In this document: positions 7,238 to 16,329 of the stretch, in pieces
Position numbering within the stretch: the stretch's first letter is position 1
Layout: each line of letters opens with the position of its first letter
From: Prolixibacteraceae bacterium
GTDB taxonomy: Bacteria > Bacteroidota > Bacteroidia > Bacteroidales > Prolixibacteraceae
DNA: 39,739 nucleotides
NCBI GenBank assembly: GCA_027858715.1
Contig: JAQICD010000234.1
Span: forward strand, 1-39,739
Direction: 5' to 3'
Notes under the pieces: model-generated
What the model was told of the DNA's origin: nothing
The model's database searches: none
Seen by the model: only the letters and a program-made list of their open reading frames with translations
Position numbers and translations under genes: made by a program

Positions 7238-9447
7238 CGTTTTTCGGCCAGCGATTTTAACAATTTACGCACAGCTGCAACCGACTCTACTTTGAATTTA
7301 GCTGCGGTATTTACCATTCCCACCTTTACCGTTACAGCCATTTCGGGCAATTCTCTGAACATATACTCATCTGTCCAGTCGTCGCCTATGGCCAAAACAA
7401 ATTCAAAAGGCTTGTTACCAAGAAATCGCATAGCTGCTGCACCTTTGTTTATTCCGCCACTTTTAACCTCGATAACCTTATTCCCCTCCATAATTTCGAG
7501 GTTATGATTGGCAATTAAATTTGTAAGCTCGTCTTTTAGTTCGTTAGCCCGCAACACTCCCTGTTCAGGTTCGGCTTTACGATAATGCCATACCAGGGAG
7601 TAATTTTTCTCTTCGATAAATGAGCCAGGTGTACGATCGACAAAGCTTTCGAGTGCCGGCCTGATGTTCTCTTTCCAGTCGGCATTAATTTGTTGCAACA
7701 TTTCCCATTTGCCTCCTCGTACGCGAGTCCATACGCCATGCTCAACAATCAGGTTTACATCATACCCTTCGAACCATTTTTCAAGCGTACCTCTATCGCG
7801 CCCACTAATAATGGTTACTTCATTCTTTTCGTCGGAAGTAAGTTTTTTCACTATTCCCAATACTTCATCATCGGGAAAAGCATCTTGCGGGTTCGACTTG
7901 AATCCACTTAGAGTGCCATCATAATCTAAAAATATTGCACGCTTTTTAGCATCAGAATAATCATCTACAATTAACTTTTGTATCGAAGATGTTATCTTTT
8001 TCGTGTTAAACTGCAGTTGAATACCTTCAACCTTTTCCAGGCTCTTCACAAATTCGGCCGCCCACTTAAACACATCATAGCGTTTGATACGTTCCTGCAT
8101 CGAGCTCATTCTTAAACGCTGTTCGTCAATAGTCATCTCCAGGGCTTCGTGAATACTATCGGCTATTTCGTTAAAATTATTGGGATTAATAATAATGGCT
8201 TCACCCATTTCTTTGCTTGCACCTGCCATTTCACTTAAAATAACCACACCAGTTTTGTTAACCCGAGAAGCAACGTACTCTTTCGCAACAAGGTTCATTC
8301 CGTCGCGAACAGGCGTAATAAGAGCCACATCGCTGGCGTTATATAATTCTATAAGATTTTCGAAAGGCATCGATCGGTAAAAATACCAAATTGGGGTGTA
8401 GTTAACTTTTCCAAATTTACCGTTTATGTATCCTACCAACCCGTCAACCTGCTCTTTCAGCTTTTGATATTGGTCAACATTGCCACGCGAAGGAACAGCC
8501 AGCATTACCAAACTAACACGCCCCTGGTACTCGGGATATTTTTCAAGAAAAATTGAAAATGCTTTCAACCTGTTGGGGATTCCCTTGGTATAGTCGAGTC
8601 TGTCTATCGACAAAATCAGCTTCCGGTCGGGCGATATCAGAAAATATTTTTCAAGTTCGAGTTGTAGCTCCGACTTTTCCTGTAACAATTTATGCTTCAC
8701 CTCCACTGATGCATTCATAAATTTATCGTAGTCAATCCCCATCGGAAATGCATCGGCCAAAATAATCCGGTCTTCGCAATGAATTTTGTTGAAATTTATT
8801 TCAAGGCCAAGCAAACGACGCACTGTACTAAAAAAGTGACGTTCGTAATCGTAGGTATGGAAACCCAGCAGGTCGGCACCTAACATGCCCTTTACCAACT
8901 CGTTACGCCATGGCAAAATGCGAAAAACCTCGTACGACGGGAATGGAATATGCAGAAAGAAACCGATGGTTACATCCGGACGCTTTTCTTTAATCATTTG
9001 AGGCACTAGTAGCAATTGGTAATCGTGAACCCAAATGGTATCACCTTCGTCCAAAACACTCAACGCAGCATCGGCAAATTTTTGATTAACCAACACATAA
9101 GCTTCCCATGTTTCATGATCGTATTCAACAAATTCGTTAAAATAATGAAACAGAGGCCAAATAGTTTTATTACTGAATCCTTCGTAAAAAAGATGTACAT
9201 CCTGCTCACTCAAGTGAACCGTAACACAGTTTTCACGTTCAAAAGCTTTGTCTATTTTATGCCTGTCGTCGCCTTTTAAATCTTCATCAGCAATACCGAG
9301 CCAGCCAATCCAGTTTCCGTCATATTTTTTATATATCGACTTCATGCCGGTGGCTAAACCACCAACACTTGGCGTTAACTCAAAATCATCGCCGTTTTTA
9401 TTGGCATTAAATGGTAAACGGTTTGATAAAATGTGTAGTTTATTCAT
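7234..9447 (-). CDS. otsAB: Bifunctional trehalose-6-phosphate synthase/phosphatase
   Basis: The fused enzyme has 737 residues. Residues ~1-465 are a GT20 synthase (UDP- or other NDP-glucose + glucose-6-phosphate to trehalose-6-phosphate): the donor loop SVGGLATG near the N-terminus, D142 in VHDYQ, a GFFLHIPFPS motif, R283 and K288 in SIDRLDYTKG, and DGMNLVAKEY. Residues ~500-737 are a HAD phosphatase with the nucleophile motif D508-x-D510 in FLDYDGTLSG, SGRDRG, and GDDWTDEYMF for the metal site. It removes the phosphate to yield trehalose. Fusion in this order is known in eukaryotes and in many Bacteroidota. The gene diverges from a GH15 gene across 200 bp; trehalose probably serves as osmo- or stress-protectant and the neighbour may degrade it. 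The ATG start at 9447 fits the conserved N-terminus. Confidence 0.93.
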   Translation of the reverse strand: MNKLHILSNRLPFNANKNGDDFELTPSVGGLATGMKSIYKKYDGNWIGWLGIADEDLKGDDRHKIDKAFERENCVTVHLSEQDVHLFYEGFSNKTIWPLFHYFNEFVEYDHETWEAYVLVNQKFADAALSVLDEGDTIWVHDYQLLLVPQMIKEKRPDVTIGFFLHIPFPSYEVFRILPWRNELVKGMLGADLLGFHTYDYERHFFSTVRRLLGLEINFNKIHCEDRIILADAFPMGIDYDKFMNASVEVKHKLLQEKSELQLELEKYFLISPDRKLILSIDRLDYTKGIPNRLKAFSIFLEKYPEYQGRVSLVMLAVPSRGNVDQYQKLKEQVDGLVGYINGKFGKVNYTPIWYFYRSMPFENLIELYNASDVALITPVRDGMNLVAKEYVASRVNKTGVVILSEMAGASKEMGEAIIINPNNFNEIADSIHEALEMTIDEQRLRMSSMQERIKRYDVFKWAAEFVKSLEKVEGIQLQFNTKKITSSIQKLIVDDYSDAKKRAIFLDYDGTLSGFKSNPQDAFPDDEVLGIVKKLTSDEKNEVTIISGRDRGTLEKWFEGYDVNLIVEHGVWTRVRGGKWEMLQQINADWKENIRPALESFVDRTPGSFIEEKNYSLVWHYRKAEPEQGVLRANELKDELTNLIANHNLEIMEGNKVIEVKSGGINKGAAAMRFLGNKPFEFVLAIGDDWTDEYMFRELPEMAVTVKVGMVNTAAKFKVESVAAVRKLLKSLAEKR

Positions 9448-9647
9448 AATTTAAAGAGTTTTATCGTTGGTAATTGAATGAACCATTAAAATAGAAATAT
9501 GTTTAGTATAAACAAAAAATACCACATTAAAAATGAGTATTGCTGTAAATTGTTATATTTTCATTTTACTTTTAATTTTACACCGGCTTTTCTTTTTTAT
9601 AAAACTTACTAATTATAGGTTTACATTTTCAAAAGCAATAATAAAAG

Positions 9648-11456
9648 ATGAACAACTTGAATTACGGAATTATTGGTAATTGCCGAACGGGCGCATTAGT
9701 GTCGCAAGATGGGTCGATTGACTGGTTATGTTTACCTCAGTTCGATTCGCCATCGGTTTTTGCAAAGATACTCGACGATAAAAAGGGTGGACATTTCAAG
9801 ATAAAGCCAATTAATATTGAAAATATTGAGCAAAAATACATCAAAAACACAAATATTTTAAGCACACGATATACCTGTAAAGAAGGCATTTTTGAAGTTC
9901 ACGACTTTATGCCCCGTTACAAAACAGAGGGCGTAAAAGAAACTTATTACCCCCCCGATTTAATTCGCTTTTTTAAACACATTTGGGGTGAACCCCAATT
10001 TTCGATTGAGTACAACCCGAAACTCGAATACGCCAAGCACGAAACCGAAAGCATTGCTGAAGACGACTATATTAAATCGTACACAAAAAACGGGAGCTAC
10101 GACTCACTTTATCTTTATAGCGATTTCGATAAGAATGACCTGATGAATGGCAATCCAATTATTTTGACCGAAGACAGTTTTTGCCTGATTAGCTATCATC
10201 AGAAACTACTACAGCAAACAACCGAACGTTCTTATCTGAAACTTCAACGCACTAAAGTTTACTGGTTAAACTGGATACAGAGAACGACCTCATATTCCCG
10301 TTATCAGGAAGAAATAAACCGCAGTGCACTTACATTAAAACTGCTCAGCTATCAGAAAAGCGGAGCCATATTGGCTGCCCTTACCACTTCGCTGCCCGAA
10401 ACCATTGGCGAAGTTCGAAACTGGGATTACCGTTTTTGCTGGATCAGGGACGCATCGATGGTCGTAAAAATCATGAAAAACCTGGGGCACAACAGCATTT
10501 CGCGCCGCTACCTCGATTTTATCATCAACATTATGCCCGACAAGGACGAGAAAATGCAGATAATGTATGGCATAAATGGCGAAAAAGATTTAACTGAATT
10601 TGAACTTACGCACCTCGACGGTTACGAAGGTTCAAAACCGGTTAGAATTGGCAATGCGGCTTACATGCAAAAACAAAACGACATTTACGGCATTTTGCTG
10701 GATGTTATTTATCAGCATTATAAAATACACGTAACCTCCTTAATGCACAGCGAAGAACTGTGGACCATTGTACGTAACGTGGTGAAAATTGTAGAAAGAA
10801 CCTGGCATCAGCCCGATAAGGGAATTTGGGAAATGCGCAGCGAAGACAAGCATTTTACTTTCAGCAAGGTGCTGTGCTGGACTGCCATCGATCGTGCACT
10901 GCGCATTGCTGCACTGCTCAATCAAAAAAAATACATCAAACGCTGGATTGGCCTGCGAAAAGAAATCAGGGACGATATTTTTGAAAATGCATGGTCGGAA
11001 AAGAAAAAAGCATTTACCCAGGCTTACGGAAACGAAGAACTTGACTCCTCTGTATTGCTCATGGAAAGCTACGGTTTTATTGCAGGGTCGAATCCCAAAT
11101 ACGTAAGTACTGTAAGAGCCGTACAAAAAGAACTTGAGTACAAAGGATTGATGTTCAGATATAAAAACAACGACGACTTTGGAAAACCACGTTCAGCGTT
11201 TACCATTTGTAATTTTTGGCTCATTAATGCTCTTGTGAAAATTGGCAGAAAAGAAGAAGCTCAGAAAAAGTTTGATGAACTGCTGACCTATTCCAACCAT
11301 TTAAAATTACTTAGCGAAGATATTGATTTTGAAAGCAAACGATTGCTTGGAAATTTTCCGCAGGCATATTCACATTTGGCTTTAATCGAAACTGCTATTC
11401 TTTTAACCGAGGGAGAAAAAACAGCCGAAGAAATGCTGCTCGAATTCATACACTAA
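9648..11456 (+). CDS. Glycoside hydrolase family 15 (glucoamylase or trehalase type)
   Basis: The protein has 602 residues and no signal peptide, so it is cytoplasmic. It has the GH15 layout: an N-terminal beta-sandwich beginning NLNYGIIGNCRTGALVSQDGS and IDWLCLPQFDSPSVFAKIL, then an (alpha/alpha)6 barrel with EVRNWDYRFCWIRDAS, GIWEMR (candidate catalytic acid Glu) and GNFPQAYSHLALIE near the end. Family members release glucose from alpha-1,4-glucans, dextrins or trehalose. The divergent gene makes trehalose-6-phosphate and trehalose, and GH15 trehalases are known (mycobacterial type), so trehalase is a reasonable inference, but sequence alone does not separate the activities. Its stop overlaps that of hydF by 4 bp in a convergent arrangement. 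The length is normal for the bacterial family. Confidence 0.88.
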   Translation: MNNLNYGIIGNCRTGALVSQDGSIDWLCLPQFDSPSVFAKILDDKKGGHFKIKPINIENIEQKYIKNTNILSTRYTCKEGIFEVHDFMPRYKTEGVKETYYPPDLIRFFKHIWGEPQFSIEYNPKLEYAKHETESIAEDDYIKSYTKNGSYDSLYLYSDFDKNDLMNGNPIILTEDSFCLISYHQKLLQQTTERSYLKLQRTKVYWLNWIQRTTSYSRYQEEINRSALTLKLLSYQKSGAILAALTTSLPETIGEVRNWDYRFCWIRDASMVVKIMKNLGHNSISRRYLDFIINIMPDKDEKMQIMYGINGEKDLTEFELTHLDGYEGSKPVRIGNAAYMQKQNDIYGILLDVIYQHYKIHVTSLMHSEELWTIVRNVVKIVERTWHQPDKGIWEMRSEDKHFTFSKVLCWTAIDRALRIAALLNQKKYIKRWIGLRKEIRDDIFENAWSEKKKAFTQAYGNEELDSSVLLMESYGFIAGSNPKYVSTVRAVQKELEYKGLMFRYKNNDDFGKPRSAFTICNFWLINALVKIGRKEEAQKKFDELLTYSNHLKLLSEDIDFESKRLLGNFPQAYSHLALIETAILLTEGEKTAEEMLLEFIH

Positions 11457-12709
11457 AATTTCGTCAACCATGGTTTCATTACACGGTTCAAGGCATTTTG
11501 GCCTTGAGCCCACGAAAGAAAAACGCCATAATTGGTAATGGGTACGTCAAAATTGTGCAGGTCGCGCAACCGAGCTTTTAGTTTTTGGTTGCTAATCATA
11601 CAACCTCCACAATGAATAATTAAGCGGTATTCCGAAAGTTTTTCGTTTTGCTGAAATTCACGACCAAAGTTAAACTCCACTTCAACCTTAGGATACCTCT
11701 TTTTAATAATTGCCGGAATTTGAACAGTACCTATATCTTCCTGTATTCTTGAATGATTACAGGCCTCGGCAATCAGTATTTTATCACCTTCGTGTAAATT
11801 GTCAAGAACTGTTGCCCCATCGTAAAAAGTTTCCAAACGGCCATTACTACCAAAGTTAATCATCATAATCGAAAAAGTGGTCAGCATAATATCAGCCGGC
11901 ACCCAGTTAGACATTATATCCATGGCCTGCGAATCGGTAATTATACCCTTTGGCTTTTTCGTAAAGCTTGCCAAAAAATCGTCAAATCGTTTTTTTTCGT
12001 GTGCAGTATTTTCACTACGAGCAATTTTTAGATTCATGCGATACGATACCGGGTAAGCCCATTTGCGTGTTATCGCTTCAACTGCCATTGATTGCGGTCG
12101 CAAAAAACGCCCTTCAGGAGTTTCCTTATCCATTGGTATATTCAGAATATAAAACTCACCGGGTTCAACAAATGGCAGCAACTCAACCTGTCGGTCAGAT
12201 GGTTCGTAATTTTTCAGCACAAAATCAATCAACATAGCACGCTCACCCTGATCAATGGCACGTAAGGTAACTGACGGTAAAAAAAACCGCAGCTCAGGAA
12301 TTATAGCTTGAATTGCAGAAGTATCAGGAGCTGAATTTTCAAAAAGGTTAAAAACGATTAAAATCTGTTTGTCGAGTTCCCTCGCATGCGTCACAACAAG
12401 AGATTCTGTTTCGAAATTATTAGTAGAGGGGTCAACCACCATTATTACAAGGTCACACTCTTTCAATACATTTAGCACTTTTTGCTTTTTTTTCGTTCCG
12501 AGCCCTGATAGTTCATCGAGTCCGGCAGTATCAAACAGTTTCACCGGCCCTAAGCCGTGTAACTCAATAAACGATACCTTTGTGTCAGCCGTAGTTCCGG
12601 GCGTTGAATCTGTTATCGAAGTTTCCTGTTGGGTAAGCATATTCATTAAAGTGCTTTTACCTGAATTCATTTTCCCAAAAATCCCAATATGATCACGGTT
12701 AACCTGCAT
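11453..12709 (-). CDS. hydF: [FeFe]-hydrogenase H-cluster maturation GTPase HydF
   Basis: HydF is the scaffold on which HydE and HydG build the 2Fe subcluster before it is handed to the [FeFe]-hydrogenase. The N-terminal GTPase has a P-loop GKMNSGKS at 12-19, a switch region TPGTTAD and DTAG. The C-terminal cluster-binding domain has C317-N-H319 (in EACNHSR) and C367/C370 in HCGGCM, the signature of the family. I choose the ATG at 12709 (418 aa) rather than 16 codons upstream. A TAnnTTTG box lies just ahead of it, and homologues begin with a short lead into the GTPase. No hydE, hydG or hydrogenase gene is in the window, so HydF is separated from its partners here. It converges with the GH15 gene and diverges from coaD. 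Confidence 0.92.
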   Translation of the reverse strand: MQVNRDHIGIFGKMNSGKSTLMNMLTQQETSITDSTPGTTADTKVSFIELHGLGPVKLFDTAGLDELSGLGTKKKQKVLNVLKECDLVIMVVDPSTNNFETESLVVTHARELDKQILIVFNLFENSAPDTSAIQAIIPELRFFLPSVTLRAIDQGERAMLIDFVLKNYEPSDRQVELLPFVEPGEFYILNIPMDKETPEGRFLRPQSMAVEAITRKWAYPVSYRMNLKIARSENTAHEKKRFDDFLASFTKKPKGIITDSQAMDIMSNWVPADIMLTTFSIMMINFGSNGRLETFYDGATVLDNLHEGDKILIAEACNHSRIQEDIGTVQIPAIIKKRYPKVEVEFNFGREFQQNEKLSEYRLIIHCGGCMISNQKLKARLRDLHNFDVPITNYGVFLSWAQGQNALNRVMKPWLTKF

Positions 12710-12724
12710 AACAATATTTTTCTT

Positions 12725-12732
12725 CAAAAATA
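12725..12732 (-). promoter_or_regulatory. Probable hydF promoter, -7 box
   Basis: TATTTTTG on the minus strand matches the Bacteroidota consensus TAnnTTTG, 15 bases ahead of the hydF ATG. A TTTG at 12755-12758, 22 bases further upstream, can serve as the -33 element. Confidence 0.5.
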
Positions 12733-12824
12733 ATGAAGAAATAAGAATATTTGACAAAAGCCCCTGATAGAATAAAAAATAAGCTTAATTTGACTCAATT
12801 ATTAGACGTTTTGAATAAATATTT

Positions 12825-12832
12825 TAGTTTTG
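12825..12832 (+). promoter_or_regulatory. Probable coaD promoter, -7 box
   Basis: TAGTTTTG matches TAnnTTTG and lies 19 bases before the coaD ATG. No clear TTG -33 element is seen at the usual distance. Confidence 0.45.
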
Positions 12833-12851
12833 TAAATTGAAGATTACGAGA

Positions 12852-13337
12852 ATGGAAAAGATTGCTGTATTTCCCGGATCATTTGATCCATTTACAATTG
12901 GACACGAGTCAGTTCTTCAACGAGCATTATCATTATTCGACAAAATCATTGTCATGCTCGGGGAAAATAATGCGAAAAAATCGCTCTTCCCTGTTGAAGT
13001 ACGAAAGCAGATGATTGAAGAATTGTTTCAGGATGAGCCAGGTGTAAGCGTTGAAATTCACGATGGATTAACTGTTGATTTCTGCAAAAAAGTACAAGCA
13101 ACACACATTTTGAGGGGATTAAGAACATCGGCCGATTTCGAATACGAAAGAGCTATCGCACAGGTAAATAAAAAAATGTACAACAATATTGAAACCGTTT
13201 TTTTACTAACCCTGCCCGAACACACCCCGGTAAATTCATCATTGGTACGTGATATTTTAAAACACAACGGAGATATTAGTATCTTTATCCCGAAAAATCT
13301 CGACTTAAAAAAATACTTGGGGAATGAGAATGATTAA
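12852..13337 (+). CDS. coaD: Pantetheine-phosphate adenylyltransferase
   Basis: The enzyme transfers AMP from ATP to 4'-phosphopantetheine, the fourth step of coenzyme A synthesis, in the cytoplasm. It has 161 residues, the normal size. It begins MEKIAVFPGSFDPFTIGHE, carrying the nucleotidyltransferase T/HxGH motif. LRTSADFEYE and the C-terminal LPEHTPVNSSLVRDI are also typical; the usual final motif is SSSLVRE. The frame can be read 5 codons further back from a TTG, but the ATG at 12852 fits homologues and the promoter box. The following gene overlaps its end by 14 bp, so the two are likely co-transcribed. Confidence 0.93.
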   Translation: MEKIAVFPGSFDPFTIGHESVLQRALSLFDKIIVMLGENNAKKSLFPVEVRKQMIEELFQDEPGVSVEIHDGLTVDFCKKVQATHILRGLRTSADFEYERAIAQVNKKMYNNIETVFLLTLPEHTPVNSSLVRDILKHNGDISIFIPKNLDLKKYLGNEND

Positions 13338-14718
13338 GTACACTGGATTAGCCATCGTTTTTTTAGTTGCTGTATTATCATCATGGGGTGCTGAAATAAA
13401 ATTTAAGTCGGAAGCCTATGCTGGTGATGACTTTAGCTTTTATGTTATTCCCAATTTCTTATCCGAAAAACAAGTTATTGTCGGAAACGGCACTGTTGAC
13501 GAAAACGGTGAGTTCATATGCGAACTTGATATTTCGGAAGAAACAACTTTATTTACCGAGTTTGATGTTTTTAAGGGTTGGTTTATTCTGAAGCCCAATG
13601 AAAGCATAGAGCTTGTTCTGCCACCAAAAACAGAAAAAAAATCATCGAACCCATACTTCAGACTCAAACAAGTACATTTTGGCATAAAAAACCCAAATCC
13701 AGACAACACCAACACTCTTATCGATAACTTCACACGCCAATTTACCGTAAGGCTTAATAAAAATTTTCAGGAAATATTTCACCGCCGGTCAATCGAAACA
13801 GCCGAAAGTGTTATTGCCGAACTTTTGGAAATGTTTCCGGAGACAGAAAACAAGTATTTTGAAAACTTTAAGAAATACAAATACGCTACGTTAAAATATA
13901 CAGCTCAAATACAAGAGCCAGAACCTGTTATTGAAGAATACTTTATCAATAACAGCATTCTGTACGATCACCCTGAGTATTACGATTTATTCGAAAAGTT
14001 ATTTGGCAAATATCTTCAGTATGCTACCCAGCAGGTAAACGGTCAAAAAATTAGCGTTATGCTGAACTCAGGAGCATACGAGCAGCTTATCGACTGGCTG
14101 ACTATTGACATGGGTTTTGACAAGCCCCTGGCCGAAGCCATTGTTTTAAAAGGAATCAAACCTATATTCTATTCTAAAAGATTTAATACAGTTGGTTTGT
14201 TTAGCATTCTTCAGAAAATTACAGACACCTCCGAAATAGAAGAGCATAAAACTACTGCCACCAGCATTTTCAACCAGTTAGCCCGAACAATGTATGGCAC
14301 AATTGCTCCAGAACTCAATCTTGTCGATATAAATGGTGAAATTGTAACCTGGGACGATTACGAAGGGAAATACGTTTACCTGTGCTTCACCAGAACCGAT
14401 AACGAAAAATTCGTGCCACATAAAAACCTGATGAAAGAATTTCAGAAAAAACACAGTGACGATTTGGCTTTAGTAGTGGTAATTGAAGACGATAAACTGG
14501 AAGAAAAAAAAGAAATACTTTCCAGCAACGATTTCGAATGGACAGTACTTAGAGGCCAAACCAGGAGCAATATATACGAATCGTTTAATGTTCGTATTTT
14601 ACCTACTTATTTCCTGGTTGACCCCAATGGACGTATGGCTGGATCGCAAGCTCCATGGCCCGACGAAAACTTCGAAATGCAATTCGAAAATATTCTTAAA
14701 GCAACTAAAATGGAATAA
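13324..14718 (+). CDS. Exported thioredoxin-fold protein lacking the CxxC motif
   Basis: The protein has 464 residues with an N-terminal signal segment (MIKYTGLAIVFLVAVLSSWG). Residues ~25-320 are a domain typical of the N-terminal half of Bacteroidota TlpA-like proteins, helical toward its end. Residues ~325-464 have the thioredoxin/AhpC fold: APELNLVDINGEIVTWDDYEGKYV is split across strands 1-2, and LPTYFLVDPNGRM carries the cis-Pro loop. At the place of the redox pair (WCxxC), the sequence reads Y352-L-C354-F-T-R-T-D, then EKFVPHKN, so no CxxC is present and only one cysteine sits nearby. A disulfide exchange role is therefore unlikely, while a binding or scaffolding role is possible. The gene overlaps coaD by 14 bp. 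ATG at 13324 or 13330 could be the start. Confidence 0.7.
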   Translation: MRMIKYTGLAIVFLVAVLSSWGAEIKFKSEAYAGDDFSFYVIPNFLSEKQVIVGNGTVDENGEFICELDISEETTLFTEFDVFKGWFILKPNESIELVLPPKTEKKSSNPYFRLKQVHFGIKNPNPDNTNTLIDNFTRQFTVRLNKNFQEIFHRRSIETAESVIAELLEMFPETENKYFENFKKYKYATLKYTAQIQEPEPVIEEYFINNSILYDHPEYYDLFEKLFGKYLQYATQQVNGQKISVMLNSGAYEQLIDWLTIDMGFDKPLAEAIVLKGIKPIFYSKRFNTVGLFSILQKITDTSEIEEHKTTATSIFNQLARTMYGTIAPELNLVDINGEIVTWDDYEGKYVYLCFTRTDNEKFVPHKNLMKEFQKKHSDDLALVVVIEDDKLEEKKEILSSNDFEWTVLRGQTRSNIYESFNVRILPTYFLVDPNGRMAGSQAPWPDENFEMQFENILKATKME

Positions 14719-14739
14719 GTTAGGTCTGTGGGCACACTA

Positions 14740-15432
14740 CTACTTTGCATAACTGCAAATTATATCTTTCAACGAACTATAAGTATTTGCTAAAACTTCA
14801 TTTAGTTCAACAGGAGAAAACCAACACACTTTAGTAATATCTTCAGATATCTGAGGGGCTATTTTCGAAGAATCGAGCATCTGCATTTCGAACCAATATG
14901 TGGGTTTCAGAACCCATTCGCTGTTATGATACGGCGATGAATAAACATGAAAAGTTGTGGTAATTTCCTTCAAATTTTCGCTAACAACCACACCTGTTTC
15001 CTCTTCTACTTCACGCATTGCAGCTAAAACAGCCGTTTCACCTTTATCAATTTTTCCCTTGGGTAAATCCCACCGCCCCATGCGCTCAATAAAAAGAATC
15101 CGCCCTAAATCATCAAACACTAACCCCCCGGCCGCTTCTACAACATGAAAAAAATCTTTCATAACCGCAAACACATGTGCTTCGGTTTTGCCTGTTATAA
15201 TTGCCTCACTAAAACCTTTATCGGCAACAAAAAGCGACCAAAATCTTGAAAAATCGCCCAATGTTTCAATATGAAATGTATTGTTCAATACAACCGACTT
15301 ATTGCACGGCCTAGCAATGTAATTATTGCTTGTCGTCGTATTTCCAATATCATTATTAAATAATGATTCATTCTTTTTTGCCTCAATAAAAACAACCTGT
15401 TCATTAAAAAAAACTTTGTACATTTGCCCCAT
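14740..15432 (-). CDS. Nudix hydrolase
   Basis: The protein has 230 residues. The Nudix box is complete at residues 126-148: G126, E132, R140-E141, E144-E145, G147. This predicts a Mg-dependent pyrophosphohydrolase acting on an NDP-X substrate. The first ~100 residues form an N-terminal extension that recurs in Bacteroidota Nudix proteins encoded beside pyrE, with no known role. The substrate cannot be told. Translation may start at the ATG at 15432 or three codons later at MYKVFF (15423), which looks more like homologues. The gene diverges from pyrE across 168 bp and converges on the thioredoxin-fold gene. Confidence 0.85.
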   Translation of the reverse strand: MGQMYKVFFNEQVVFIEAKKNESLFNNDIGNTTTSNNYIARPCNKSVVLNNTFHIETLGDFSRFWSLFVADKGFSEAIITGKTEAHVFAVMKDFFHVVEAAGGLVFDDLGRILFIERMGRWDLPKGKIDKGETAVLAAMREVEEETGVVVSENLKEITTTFHVYSSPYHNSEWVLKPTYWFEMQMLDSSKIAPQISEDITKVCWFSPVELNEVLANTYSSLKDIICSYAK

Positions 15433-15600
15433 ATTATATTATTAAACTTAAACGGCTAGTTGTCCGTTTGGAAACACAAGATAATAATAGTTAATACCGT
15501 TTTGTTGTTTAGGCAATGAAAATCTGGGCTGAGAAACTCAGAAGCTTAACAAACACCAATAAAACAGAAGAGAACGTTATATACTCAAAAATCAAAAAAA

Positions 15601-16236
15601 ATGAAAGATTTTCAATTAGAAGTAACCAAAAGACTTCTGCAAATCAACACAATAAAAGTACAACCATCTAATCCTTTCACATGGGCTTCGGGATGGCTTT
15701 CGCCAATTTATTGCGACAACCGTAAAATTTTATCATACCCCGAAACCCGCAAGTTTATTTGCGACCAGTTCATTCGTGTCATCAAGGATAAATATCCCGA
15801 TGTAGAAGTAATAGCGGGTGTTGCAACCGGGGCAATTGCCCACGGTGCGCTGGTAGCTGAAAAACTCGGATTGCCATTTGTTTATGTTAGGTCGAAACCG
15901 AAAGACCACGGCCTTGAGAACCTTATTGAAGGCGACCTGAAACCAGAGCAAAGAATTGTTGTTATTGAAGATTTGGTTTCGACCGGTGGCAGTAGCTTAA
16001 AAGCAGCCGAAGCGCTTACCAATTTTGGCGGCGACGTTTTGGGGATGGTGGCCATATTCACTTATAACTTCCCGGTTGCTACACAAAACTTTGAAAAAGC
16101 CTGCATTGAGCTGACCACGCTCAGAAACTATCAAACATTAATCAATTATGCTATTGAAATCGGCGAAATTGAAGAAAAAGAGCTGAAACGCTTACAAAGC
16201 TGGAGAGAAAACCCTTCGAAATGGGGCAAAGAATAA
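15601..16236 (+). CDS. pyrE: Orotate phosphoribosyltransferase
   Basis: PyrE joins orotate to PRPP to give orotidine 5'-monophosphate in pyrimidine synthesis. The protein has 211 residues, the usual length. The PRPP-binding motif is VVIEDLVSTGGSS, with E123-D124 and the TGG at 128-130. The N-terminal substrate region NPFTWASGWLSPIYCDNRK and the flexible loop RSKPKDHGLENLIEG are also conserved. A strong hairpin terminator follows the stop by about 23 bp. It diverges from the Nudix gene, and the SRPBCC gene follows on the same strand. Confidence 0.95.
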   Translation: MKDFQLEVTKRLLQINTIKVQPSNPFTWASGWLSPIYCDNRKILSYPETRKFICDQFIRVIKDKYPDVEVIAGVATGAIAHGALVAEKLGLPFVYVRSKPKDHGLENLIEGDLKPEQRIVVIEDLVSTGGSSLKAAEALTNFGGDVLGMVAIFTYNFPVATQNFEKACIELTTLRNYQTLINYAIEIGEIEEKELKRLQSWRENPSKWGKE

Positions 16237-16259
16237 ACTATATTACAACTAATATTTCT

Positions 16260-16289
16260 AAGCCGGCTTATAATTTTAAAGGCCGGCTT
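16260..16289 (+). terminator. Terminator after pyrE
   Basis: AAGCCGGC at 16260-16267 pairs perfectly with GCCGGCTT at 16282-16289 around a 14-base A/T loop. The following T content is modest (CTTATTG). Placed right after the pyrE stop. Confidence 0.65.
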
Positions 16290-16329
16290 CTTATTGCATT
16301 ATATTCTTAAAACCGTTAAATATTTCAAA

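Noticed and set aside
10740-11126. 128-codon frame antisense to the GH15 gene
   Set aside because: Fully inside a well-supported gene and without recognisable sequence pattern.
15515-15672. Short frame upstream of and overlapping pyrE
   Set aside because: It overlaps the strongly supported pyrE start in another frame and has no motif; more likely leader DNA.
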